Source: Branchiostoma floridae
Taxonomy: Eukaryota; Chordata; Leptocardii; Amphioxiformes; Branchiostomatidae
Assembly (NCBI RefSeq): GCF_000003815.2
Contig: NC_049990.1
Location: 4,948,251-5,012,250 of the forward strand
DNA length: 64,000 bases
Direction of reading: 5' to 3'
Under the pieces are notes generated by a model. That model ran no database searches. It worked only from the letters and a program-made list of their open reading frames with translations, and was not told the DNA's origin. This document shows, piece by piece, positions 1 through 12,800 of this stretch (positions are counted from its first letter, which is position 1; each line of letters starts with the position of its first letter). The position numbers and the translations under genes were made by a program.

Positions 1-121
1 TGGCAACAATGGATCTCCCCAGAATCACCGGAACCAGCCTGAAAATCACCCACGTTCCAACCGCCGATACACACACGGTGAACCAGTAGGGCAGGGCAGA
101 TTCTGCAGAAAGCATCTTTGA
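1..121 (+). CDS. Possible 3' end of an upstream gene's last exon
   Basis: A frame open from base 2 to a TGA at 119-121 reads as a polar, Asn/Arg/Pro/His-rich peptide of 39 residues. It is more GC-rich than the following bases and is cut by the window edge. No domain is recognisable and the signal is short, so this could be chance. It would have to be the end of a + strand gene lying to the left. Confidence 0.2.
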   Translation, partial: GNNGSPQNHRNQPENHPRSNRRYTHGEPVGQGRFCRKHL

Positions 122-3100
122 CTTGAAAAGGATGTATTTCTTTACCTCCTGGAGCTCGTTTCTATTGAATAGCACAGAAGGAACCCTAATGGTCCTTTCC
201 TTGGCGGTAGGTACACAAACGCCCCCCTCCCACTTCTCTTCAAACCGGCCTTACGTGCGTTTCGTATTTCACTCTATGCAAATCAGATAGACTACATGTA
301 CCTAGCCGAGCTTGCGTATATAACACATTATGCTTGGTTCCTTGGGGAGAAAACACCACTTTAATTGTTGCGAAAATATCCCATTTTCACAGCTATCCAT
401 TAGAACCGTTGAAACGGCCTTGAAAAATGTATACTAGTATCTGCATCAGGACATCGGATGTAAACATTGGCACTTGACAGGCTGAGGGTCATAACCTTTA
501 ACCCTCAGATGATACCTGATTGACCGGTTCTTGTGTAGGTATATCCAAGGACATCACATTGACCATGTAGGAAATTGTGCAGCGCTTTTTTTAGCAATCG
601 CCAGGTGTCGCCATTGAACCATGTCAAGAAAAGGATGGATGGATAAAAAAGCTTCATAAAACGAATAACGTTGACCGTCAAAGGACGGAGAATGCTATGG
701 TTTGACATGCTTAGCTTTTCTACAGATTCTCTTTCGAGCAAAATAACGTTAAAAGTAATATGGTAATCGAATCACTTACTTTAGTTTGCCAACAGCCTTT
801 TTTGTTTTATTTAGTATAGACGTGGATTTTCTTTTGATGAGCGGTCAATGGCCGTCAAGGTCACTTCCATGACCTTGAAACTTTATTTGTCATTAAGAGG
901 CATCCCATCATCCCTCTGTTTGTGCGCAACGCCTTATTCAATAAGCTTGTACGGAGAAAACAGGTTGCAACTTTAAAATTGGCTATCACTACTAGCCCCC
1001 CAATTATTGAAACCTCTACTTGGAGAATACACGTGTATGGCGAGAGTAGATTATTCAGATTTTTAACACAGCTTATAGGTTGTTGAACCTCCCTCACGTT
1101 TTTCTACACAGCCGTGCAACTTGTTCTTCTTGCCGCACCCATGATCTAACCTTTAATCTCATGACGCGTTGGCAAATTACTTTTCATCCGCGCTATTCAT
1201 GCAGAGGGTGCGGGCAGCAATTACACTTCCCAGCTACAAGACTTCAGACTAACACGGCATTTTCTTAGTTTCTCACCTGGATTTTACCCGTGAGTGTGGC
1301 TTGTCACCAGTTCAGGTGTGTACTAACACTGTGTTTGCATTAGGATAAGTAGAAAACGTTTGTTGGCATGATTTAGCTTGATTCGTGGCGAAATCTCGGC
1401 TTCTCTCTCAAGTGCTCATTTTGACAAGTTTCCAGTTCAATAATTTCGATCATTGCCACCCTATTTCTTCAGGCTTTTTACGCAAACGCTCGACGTTATT
1501 CTAGTTTGCTTCGAATCACCAACGTGATACGAACTTCTACCTACTGCAACTGACAAGCGTTGGTTCCATGCCCTTGATGCATTTAATCGAGTTTGCTACA
1601 TTTGTACTTGTGTTTTTTTCTACTCTATCGTTGACTAAAATCATACTGAATGGTAGTTGTAATACTGACTGATTTTATACCTCTGAAGTACTTTCGGACA
1701 AGTTAAAAACTTAAAGCAACTCATGCAAGGCACATATAAACAAATCCAAAACTGCACATCTTGTACGAGATTTCTTGATACTTGTTGATACTTCCAGTCG
1801 CAGAGAAACATCCAAGAATACAAAAATGTATAGCACATGGCTTGTATAGCACCAGCCCACCCCTGAAATGCAAACAATGTAAAAAATGTATTGTGCCTAA
1901 AAAGACCTCTTCCGTTAAATTGCCCTCATTAGGTGACTGTTGTGAAGAGTGCGCAGCGTTACTGCGCAGGGTCACGGGGAATGGTACAGGTCACGGCGCA
2001 TGCCTCGAAAATACTAGTTGTACTTAGAACAGAAGCTGAAGTAAACTGTGGATTTTGACATCTCGATTTTCTTTAATGCTGGACCTTTCCTTTTGATGTC
2101 GCCGCAATGACATTATTGATAGGAAACATTGTGTTGTCAACTACAAAACATCTTTTTTAAATCTATAGAAACACCTGGCAATCCTCGCAGTGCATATATT
2201 TGAATGATTGGCTAAAGATGTTGTTTTTGTAGGACAATGTACATTTCTTTACATACATGTAGTTTAATTGTAGGGATTCTGAATCAATAAATACCAAAGA
2301 CAATGACTTCTTCGGAATCAACCTCCTTTCCAGTTGAATGAATGCCCTGGGGGCGTGTAAGAAATAAAAGACTACATGTACTTAGTAATTCTCTTTTTTT
2401 GTACTCTGAATCGTTCTTTAACGAGTCAATGATCTTTTGCTTTGAATATATTTGTAATTACATTTTCTTTTTAATGCCGCATGGATACTTTTTGGTTGGA
2501 AAAATCGGAGATGTTTGGCTCTTAATTATGCCAGTCACTCATCTGTAACATCAAAAGGAATTAGCCTGTTTGTCAGGACAAAGTCTGAACACTGTCACTG
2601 AATCAGGCGAAGGACAGTATGGGCTAACGTCTCAGAAGTCCCATCGAATCCTTAATAGCCTCCGGCTAATAGTTGAGTAATCTATGAACATCGGAATTGA
2701 AATCTTTTGTTTGTTTGTTTGTTTTATTGCGATCTCCATTAGTGTACATCATAAAATCATGCCACTACTCTTCCTGGAGTCATAATAATAAGAATAAATG
2801 AAATACATGAAATGAAAAAGAAACAACTTAACATCAAAAGCGGATAATTAGCGTAAAATAATAAGCAGAGGTCAGAGGTCAAAATAAAGAAGTGATCATA
2901 CATAACGAATAATGAATAGCAGAAGAAGTTAACTTAATTGATTGAAACACAATCCAATCAAAAGTGTACTAATAACACAACATAAATAAAGAACTTAGAT
3001 ATACTGAAATATATTGTTTTATATATATAAATATTTTGTCGTTAAGTTCTTGCGTACTTTGTCATAGTCTGGCAGACTGACTGACAGAGAGAATAGTTGA

Positions 3101-3504
3101 GTAGCCCTGGCTATTCGGCCCAATAAATCAAATCAAATCAAAATCCTTGATGTGGTACATACCACACTACACGGCTGTTCGGTTTACGTAGCCTTGCAGT
3201 GGTCTTTAATTGTTATTGAAACTGAGAAGTCACATGGACACATGTTGACTGCCAGTAATAACGAATGCGTTTTGGAAGGTAACACTTTCCAAAGGCAACA
3301 CCTTTGGGCCGATGCTTGTAACCTGTAAATTACCTATGTTGAATAGACGAACATTACCATGCATGAGTGCTGAGACAGAATCTGACCACTAAAAGAGGCC
3401 ATGAGTTGACCTGTTCTAATCTAAAAGGCATTATAAACCGGAACCGGAAGAAGAGACGCGTCATAACTATTGCAGTGACGTAGGCTATTAAGACAAAGCA
3501 CCAT
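122..3504. other. Intergenic region upstream of gene A
   Basis: No supported gene. Short open frames are scattered and unlike any family I know. Bases about 2703-3140 look like a decayed retroelement tail: a (TTTG)n-TTTTATTGCGATC start and a (TCAAA)n-type end near 3120-3140. An additional TATAAA lies at 3432-3437, about 190 bp before the gene A start codon. Confidence 0.5.
2703..3145 (-). mobile_element. Probable degenerate non-LTR retroelement/SINE fragment
   Basis: The segment starts with repeated TTTG units followed by TTTTATTG and ends with short TCAAA units. Such simple tails are typical of non-LTR retrotransposon or SINE 3' ends. No coding capacity remains. A similar TTTG-run start recurs at 14468 in gene A intron 4. 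Confidence 0.35.
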
Positions 3505-3530
3505 TATAAATCATGGTGCTAATGACGTCA
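3505..3530 (+). promoter_or_regulatory. Gene A core promoter: TATA box plus CRE
   Basis: TATAAA at 3505-3510 is followed by a full palindromic cAMP-response-type element TGACGTCA at 3523-3530, 91 bp before the ATG at 3621. A start site near 3535-3540 would give a 5' UTR of about 80 bases. The motifs are seen directly; their use is inferred. A second TATAAA at 3432 is an alternative. Confidence 0.45.
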
Positions 3531-3620
3531 AATTTACGCCTTACAGATCACAAGAACTGTCTTTTTAAAGCCACCCTCCTCCCACCCGATTCCCAAGTGA
3601 GACATTCGGAAAGCTGAACC

Positions 3621-3694
3621 ATGCCGTCGAAAGTCAGAGTGGAATATGATGGTGGAGTTTATAGGAAGACAAAAGTACCTAAACGCTCTCAAAG
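3621..3694 (+). CDS. Gene A exon 1
   Basis: Residues 1-25, starting MPSKVRVEYDGG. The in-frame stop two codons upstream makes this a real N-terminus. Donor GTAAGA, phase 2. Confidence 0.85.
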
Positions 3695-6600
3695 GTAAGA
3701 AATATTCAACGACATTCCCGTTTTTTTTTCATTTCTATAATATGTATAATGAGAAAAGTCCTGTTTTTTCATTTCTAATGAGAAAAGTTGTCGACGAAGT
3801 GAATATCTACAATTACTAGTAGTCATAATCAGCACTACTTTATACACCTTACGAATTGCCATCGCTATACCTCTTATAGAAATGTAGCATTAACACATTC
3901 TGTCCTTATGTTACCAATAACACCCCCCCCCCCAGAATATAAGTTGTTTTCGCCGCATAGTATCTGAAATATGTAGTATTCTCCTTGCCACACCATTGCG
4001 CGTGTTGACAAAACATACCCATGGCACGTACACCACTGAAAGTAGACTTTAAAGTTTAAGATCAAGGTAGAAGAAGTTCATTGACCCAGGTAATTATGAA
4101 TATAAATTAAGTCCACTACAATTTGCTAACCCAACTTTTTTACACACTTCTTTAGCATGCCATGCAATTGTGACAATTCTGTGTTTCATTCAGACCATGC
4201 TCTGTGCATTGCATCGGGTTATAACATATTTATTCAGCACTGTGGTTGAAACCAAACATATCTCGCTTCTGCATCGGATGAGACTTGAAAATCCGTCCAA
4301 TGTTATGGTACTGCCAAAGTTATGAGTCTCAGACCAGACGTGTAACGTTAATGGTAGATTAGACGTGTGTTTTGAGTCTTTTAATTCTTTGAATAGGATT
4401 TGCTGAACCGGCTACAATGAGTCTGTAGTATTGTTAATGTTTCTTGTGAATTGTTTGATCAAGGACGTTATATAACGTCCTCGGTTTGATTAAATGTTTG
4501 TTGTGAATGGTTGATGCAGTAGAATAGGATTTGTAGCTCATCTGTAATCATTGGATAAAAAGTTTTTCAAGAACTCCGCAATGTACACCAAGTCTGTAGT
4601 GTGGTAAAGTATGTAACGTTAACTGTCAAACTATTGTGTCAGGTAATGACTAACAATGAAGTAACAAAGGAAACATTATGGGCGTTGTCCGATTGGACAT
4701 AAAACGCATTTTCCTGTCGTCACACAAGGGGATTGACAAACCCACTGATTACGTACTTCCTTATTTGGAGAAAATATCAGTTATGCATTCCTGCGGTAAG
4801 ACAACTTAAGCAACAATTTGCTCACAAATACCGAAATATTTCTTTAACTTCTCTTTTTTACGCGTAAATAAACGGGTGTTACTTATTTATAAAGCCATCG
4901 CGCACCTAAGCAGTGCTATAATGATGTTTCCGTGAGAGGCATTGTGTCCGTGTTGTTCCAAGCACCGCCCTCGGGCAAAATGGCGCCCGGATCCACCTAT
5001 TTCGAACACCCTATCCCGCCATGCCTCGCGCGGCGCACCTTTATGTTGGGACCGCGTATGAATGGTTGCGCAGTCAGGTGTTAAACTGGGCAGAAGGGGC
5101 AACAGGAAGACGATGGAACAAATACCCTAGTAAAAGGAAAGTTCCAGCACCGTGGAAGAGTTGATTTTGCTGACGGATTTATCAACTGAACGTCTACAAT
5201 TTCATTTACCCAGGTTGGTGTCGTCAAGGTCATTCCGATCGTACGAGGACATACGGTATATCGAGAGACCACCGCCAGGACGAGACAATATGGCGTCCCG
5301 TGAGTATGCTTTAGTATCTTCTTTTGCGGAAATTATCTCTTGTCGGAAATTCTAATGACATTCGCATTTACATTTGAGTTTTAACAAGGTCTGACCGTTT
5401 CCGTATCTCGCAGGCCATCTTTAACAATTCCTGCAAAGCTGTATGTTGGATGATCATTGATTAGATAATACGGAAATTGTGCTTCTGTAAAAGCTTATTA
5501 CACTCTAAATGTGGAAGCGTCATGACGCTCTCCTTCACCATTTTCGAACTGAAATAAACGTTTTGCTTCAAAATAAGCAATTTGCTATGATGATTCTTGG
5601 CCGTTCTTGTAGAAAATATCGCTGCGTATCTTAGACTCAGAACCAGGCACCATGACAGTATGAATAGTGTTACACACCTGTAGAAAAGAACCCCTAAGGA
5701 AACGTGTGAACTAGTTTCTGTTTGATCTGCATGACTTCACACAACCATTGAGAGCTTATAACACTGTCTCTACCACTTGATAACCGCTGATGCTGTTATT
5801 GCGGAACAACAATACTCATTTTTAAACCAGATGGCAAGTGTCTGACTCTGCCTCAGTCTCTGCTTCACCGCCATGTTTAATGGATAGGTCGGAATGTCTT
5901 CGGGATGACCTTTTCTACAGGGAGGTCAACTTTCAAGGTTGAACTTCCCTCATTCTCACGTATGGCGAAAATATGAATAATGCCGTTTTCTTTACAATTA
6001 TCAGTCGATGAGTCCCCTGTGTATTGTGCAAAGTATGCACACATACAGCAGGTGTCAGAAAGACAGATTCGAAAGTGATCTGACTATGCAGGTGCTTGGG
6101 AATATCGAATAAGCCTACATCTTTTAATCTTCACCATTATATCACCTTGCAAGTGTTCTTGTTTAATTTTCATGTCCAACATACATTTGAAAGATTTCTG
6201 AAAACGACTTCCCGGTCTGCAGCTCTATAAGACAGTCCTCAGTCCGTGAGAAAAAAAGCCTGGGGTTTATTCAATGTTTTGAATGAATGGCTATGATTGT
6301 CGCAGCGCAGGCCGCCTTACGGGACAGCAATGTGGTCGAACCGGTACGTCATATGATACAGACCCGAAGACCCCCCAGGTGTTACCTCTAGTGCCTAATT
6401 AACGTTTGCTGCTCTTTGTCATCAGGCTTTTTATCTCTATTAGTCACAAACAAACCAAATTAACAAAGATTGTACACGCTATAGCTGACTTAACGATAGT
6501 GATTGCCCTAAATCTGCCGTAATTCTCACTTTTTTTACGGCTGGACAGCCAAGCTGAAGATCATTTCACATAGAGGTATATTTCTAAGCTTGAGATATTC

Positions 6601-9600
6601 CTAAAGGCAGAGGTTATGGTGCCCAAACTGCTTGAAATAATGCGGGAGTTCTGTTACCCTGTAGTGCAGCGTATATATATATTGTTTCCTGCACAAAAAT
6701 GTTTTCATAATTCATAAGGCCTGCATTCGTTTATACCCATGTTCCCATCACACAGATGGGTAGTCAGGAAAAATGGGCGATCATAGTTTAGCTGTAGTTT
6801 GAGTTTGAATATCATGTTTAATGCACGTTATAGTCATTTATAGTTCCATATTCCTAATGACATACGGTGTTTAGCCAATCTTAGACAAATTGTTGACCAA
6901 CGAAGCATATTCACCACAGCATGAGACCTCACTACCTAAGTGTAGCAAGCGATTTTCATCAGTGGATATGTAGTGAGTAGGTCACATTTCTGGCCACTTG
7001 TTTTGAGAAAACGCACGCATGTGTACGCATGCATGATATAAACATCGTGCTTGTTGGCTTTTCTCCAAAGACACATGCATATAAGTCTGTTATGGCAGAC
7101 TTAACACTGCGCACGCTCCACAGCGGCGAAGGTCGACCCAAGAAGGCGTGTCTCCGCCCTTGCGGTTCGATCCAGCTGAGTTTATTTACGTGTTGACCCC
7201 TGAAGTCTTCTCGTGGCAACACAAGGCGTCTACCCGCGGGCGTTTTCACATCGCTATTGTCGGAATGTCAGACACTTGGCTGTAGGATGAGCGCCCACTG
7301 TCAACAACGGCTCACAGTCTCACCATTTGGCACGAACAATGACTAAATGTAAACAACGAGGAAGATATTACGATATCGTTGCCAGTGCAACAGTTGGTCT
7401 TGTAGTAAATAAATGTCATTCAAATATCAAAATTAAGATACAGTTAGAATTCCTGTCAAAAGAGCTAAACTTGCTTGATGTATTCGTTCCGCCGTCAAAG
7501 TGATGATTAATGTCGTCCTTACATTTTGGGGTCGCCTGAAGCTACTTGCAGGTGAACGGACGACGTCTTTTGTTGATGAACATACCTGTGCATTCAAGAC
7601 CCAAAATACCTTTCAGTATTGTGTGAAAGACCCAAAATACCTAAGTACAATAGCCCACACTCAAAAGAGCAGCATCCCTGTAAGATTATGGCTTTTGACT
7701 AATCCTACATCGATCAAAAATTCATGGCTCCTTATGACTTAATTTAACCTTGTTTGTTAGTAGGTTTAGATGTGTGTCCCTGATGTGACCATGTCCTGTA
7801 TGTCGGTGGGACATCTGCAAATCTTTATACAGTACTTAATACTCGATAAAAGTAGTCAAATTATGCTAACAAAACGCAAAATGATATGTTACAAGAAAAA
7901 CAAAAATAGGGTCTTGGAAGTTAATGAAACTCTTCTTGTTGGTGTGTCTGGTAGTACAGATTTTGTGAGGTAACCAAGGCCGCTAAACAAAGGTAGTTAT
8001 TAACTTTTACGTGCCGAGGTTATAGTTAAGTTGGCACTATACATGGTCATCTGTGACTACAGGGTCTTTCGTGTCCAGCTTGTCAGTCATTTGACGGACA
8101 GCAGTAACGTTTGTTTTGCTAGTCTCACATCAGTGATCTCATCTAATACTGCGGTGTATATAGTTATCTATTGAAGTCTTGTAATACCTCGTGTGCATTG
8201 AGCGTTTGCAGCATATTGAGGCACAGATGTTTGCCTCTAGACCTCTGTTACACACAACAGAGGCAGTCATACACGTTAAGGAGACACAACAAGAAATAAA
8301 TGCAACGTTAAAGCCAAATGTAAAACATGTAATTGAAAATAAACATATATGATCCACCAGCTTTGTACCAGAATAATAACACAATAGTAACGAATATATT
8401 CCATCCATTGTGTGCCTTCTTAAAGGTTAAGGTTATGATATAATAGCTCACTGCTTGTATTGTTGACAGCACTCTTTGTGTATATATATTTGGCCATGCA
8501 AACACTTACCAACAATGCTTGAGGACTTTTTTTTCAATTTGTCCAGCTTCTGTTAGCTTTGAATTACTTATTCCGAAATATATAGAAATATAAGCTGGTC
8601 ATATGAAAGCTTAATGACAATGCAAGGAATTTTCTCAATTTGTCCAACTTCTGATAGCATTGCATCTGATCCTATCCGATAATCGAAAGGAATGTTTTTG
8701 TAGAAATTGAAGCTAGCTGTCCTTGATCCAGTTGTTTCATAAGCTAATTGATAACGCAAGGAATTTCTCAATTTGTCCAGTTAATTATTGTGTTATGGTT
8801 ACTCTGCTTCGATCTAATGACGGCATTTAAGTATGTTTTTGTTGAAATGCTAGATGACCAAGGTCCAGTGTGTGGTCTTGTAAAACAGCTTTCGTGATAT
8901 TTCTAACAACTTGCCCATTTTGTCTAGATTTTGTTTGCAATGTGATCGGAATTTCTATCTACTGATGACCTGAAAAGTATGTTTGTGTAACATAAATGTC
9001 GGACAAGCTATACTTATTCCTGGCATAATGACTACATTTCATAAGTCTCCCTAAGGAGATTAGTTCGCGTGACACTAAAATCTAATGCTGGATTTATCCA
9101 ATCTGCCTACATTTGTACCATTGTATCTGAGATCGGCCCAGGAGATTACGATAGTCCCTAATGGGTTTACAATGATGTAATGTTTCATATTGATACGGTT
9201 CATGAACCCAGGTTAAGCGTACCCTGATATTTTCAAATTTAACAACACCAACCAACCAACCAACCATGACCACCCATAAAATGCTTTTATCAGATTTTGA
9301 ATCACTTCTTTTCTCATAAGTTTTGGCTTATGTGGTCATATTCACACATGTTGCGTGTAATCATGATCACTGGATCAATATTAGATCTACACACCGTAAT
9401 TTGGAATGCATCCTATGTCGCCCTTTTCAATATTTTCCCATTTTATTGATTTTCTCGAAATGATGGAGGTATAAAGTTATAATAAGCGCAAAGAAAAATG
9501 AATCCATGACTACATTATGTTCTTGTAATGTTTTGAAAAGATCATCAAAATTTTCATTGGGTATGTTCATGCTGAAAGTGGCCACCTAAACACATCATAT

Positions 9601-9724
9601 GGGTGTCCATCTATCAGAGACACGGAATCAGTAGGAAAACGCTTCAAGTAGATGAGTGTAATTATCTACATCTGATTAATTTCCCCTAGAAGGTTATGTG
9701 TTGCATAGCTTTGTATGTATTTGT

Positions 9725-9815
<91 letters not shown>

Positions 9816-12800
9816 AGACCAACATAACTGGATGGATTGTCTTGATATTTGGTATGTGGGTATAGACGTCGAAACGATTACATTTTGGGCTCCCTAGCAC
9901 CTTACTATGGTACTACAGCGGAACTTCCAGGTTTCATATCTCGTTTTATAATATATCTGACGTTCCTGCTCCAGTGTATAACGGCCGGCGCTGGGACGAC
10001 AGGAACGGCGGAGACTGGATGACCGCAGGCCTGCCGGACACCAGGAGGATCGTGGAGCTGGACGACGATAGGTGAGGATAGTTTTTTTCCATCTCCATTC
10101 TACTTCCTGGTTTTCTCACTACAAAGGTTCCTAAGGTAACTATTTTTCGAACGGTCAGACATCTCATATAGTATTCACTGCATTTTCTAAGCGACCGAGG
10201 GAGTCACTTAACTTAGTCACTGTCGATGAATGCTGTCTGCAGCCAGATACGTCTGACAGTTTACAAAACTTGTCCAGTTGCTCCAGTAAGTTTTGTAAAA
10301 GATCCGACATTTGATATAATATTCACTGCCTTTCGGTAGTGACAGAGACAGTCAGTGATTTACTACCACAGACGAATACTGCAGTCTGACACGTCTGACC
10401 CATTTTATCCTTATCCAGTTGCTTGAGTAACATTTGTGCTCAGTGTCCCATTACCTGAATGTGTAACGTTCATCGACGTTCTGGGTTATCTAGGATTATA
10501 ATAGATTAATAAATTGTTATAAAATAGGGCATGAAGGTTGGGTCCGGGAGTTTTTATAATGGTTTTAAACTTCTATACTATAGGAAGAACGTAAAGTGAA
10601 GCAGAGATTGATAGGAGCTTCTTGGAAGCCCTCACCAACCCCACAGGCGTGTTCCTTAAATAGTACAAGAGCTTTCTAGATGCTTCAACTAGATAGATAT
10701 TTAAGAGGCCACTGATAACACATCACTCTATTATATTGATTCACCACATGAGCATTATTACTATTAGCAACTACTTAATATACTCTCTCTTTCAGAGCTG
10801 TCCTTACTTGTGGTTTATATCCAATGTTCAGCAATTTTACAGCTGGACGCATCTTTAGACAGTTTTTCTGTGTTGTGACATAGTTGGCCTTGACATCTGC
10901 TCCCAAATATGACAAGATGGATAAATAACAAAAGATCTGTCCGAGAAGAGGATAACACAAATACCGCTGTAACAACTAGCTTAGGGGAAGGACGTTTCTT
11001 CGAAATCATTATTGTAAAATCATCGTATGAATGGGAAGATGATATGGGTTTATATACAAATTGACCAGCCATGGTCACTATAAAATGCGGGTCTTTAGAC
11101 ATGTTAGATTATAGATAATTCTACCAATTTTATCTGTCACGAAACTGAATAATGATCAACAATGTCATATATCAGTACCATATCAGCCATTGTGCCATTA
11201 AATAGATATACATTGTGGAAAAAGTAGACAAATACCTTTCCTATGACATCAAAATAGAGCCATGTTATTGGCTTCTGATAGCACCTACTTTGGAATTTAT
11301 TTCATGGATTCGTAAAAGTTTTCAGCAAGTGAAATATCTAGCAACAATGTAAAGACATTATCTTGAATGTTCCAAACGAACAAAACATTTACCCTAAAAG
11401 CACCTTAATATCTATTTACCCTGTTGCTATTACCTGTCATGGGTGCGGTTAAGAACGTGTAATAGGCAATTAAGCGTTAAAATGTTGTCAGGGCGTCTCC
11501 TTTTCTTGACGTACACACACAACATCGTTTAGTCACTTCATTGATTGCCATACAAATGTACATATGATCTGATGCGTTAATGTCCCCTTACATACAACTC
11601 AGGTTAACATTCACCTGTATTTAGGTAGTCTTGGGATCTACATGTCTTAAAAGCTATTAGTTAACGCTACAATTGAACAACATCATTAAGAAATGAATTA
11701 CAAGTGCAATACCTTAGGTACACACAAAGAGACATGTATGTAAGCATACAGAGGAACTACAGTAGTGTGGATTTATGAATGATGCTGGTAATGCTATTTT
11801 TAAATGTTCTGACACCTGACGAAAAACAACGGACATTATTTGAAACGTCTGACCGTTTCCAAAATCATATTTAGTTGCTCGAGTAACTGCTTTTGGGCGT
11901 ATCTTATTACCTGGATGTCTAACTTTCATCGAAGAGTACCGTAATACTATATGCTGATAAGGTCACAACATATTTTACACACTCCGTCGATTGCCATACG
12001 TAATGGCTAATGTCTTACCGCTCCCTGTGGGAATACACTATATTCGGCAAGAAATTGGACATAGAAGTTTTGCTGGAAAATGTTCTTTCAAACATAACAT
12101 AACACAACATAACATCATTGCATAACATTGAATTCCTAAGGGAGACATGAAATGAACCTCTGGTGCAGCTTTTATTTGCAGCTATCAGCTCCATATGCCA
12201 TGCTACTGTAGACAGTTTATATCTAATATGGAAATACTATGAGCTATCTAAATTGATATCCTGTAGTTTTGTAAGTTTTTTTTTTGTTAGGTTCTGAAAT
12301 GCCCTTGTTCTGCTATGTCCAATATCTTGCCACTACTGGAATCCCCTGCAGTCTGCTGTCCCATAGAGTGTTCGTGCCCGCTAAACCGGAAGACGAACCC
12401 TCGCCGCCTCAAGAGCTGCAAACTGACCACAAAGATCCCAACATGCCCAATGAGCACCTTAAGAGGTAGACTCGACAGGAAGCCATACAGCCAGAGATTG
12501 ATGTTGTGTTTTTGTAGCTATTTGTAAGGGTGTCAAAATGAACACAACACATAAATGTACTGACCGAATAGCACCACGTCAGCAAGCATGAAAAAACTGA
12601 CGGCTGTCACTGCCTCAACAAATTTATTTGACGTTACGTGTAGCACTTAAAGAACAGGAGCCACTCCAAGACTACATGCACATGCACCCTACTACCACCA
12701 AAGACTCTCAACACCGTGTACCATTTCACACTATTTTCCAAGTAATGTTTAGATGAACGATGAAGCACCAAATGCAATTCCTGACATGCCTGCCTGTCAT

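Larger units (their letters stand above)
5300..9974 (+). other. Gene A intron 2 (4.7 kb)
   Basis: No coding signal. It holds a degenerate tandem repeat (8531-9130), a long GT microsatellite (9727-9812) and a GC-richer patch at about 7080-7250 without an interpretable frame. Confidence 0.6.

Noticed and set aside
1782-2027. Cys-rich 81-residue + strand frame (CKQCKKC)
   Set aside because: No spacing typical of zinc fingers or secreted peptides, no signal peptide, and no gene context.
9694-9900. Open frames of poly-His/Thr and poly-Cys/Val
   Set aside because: Both are translations of the (GT)n microsatellite, with no splice or coding context.
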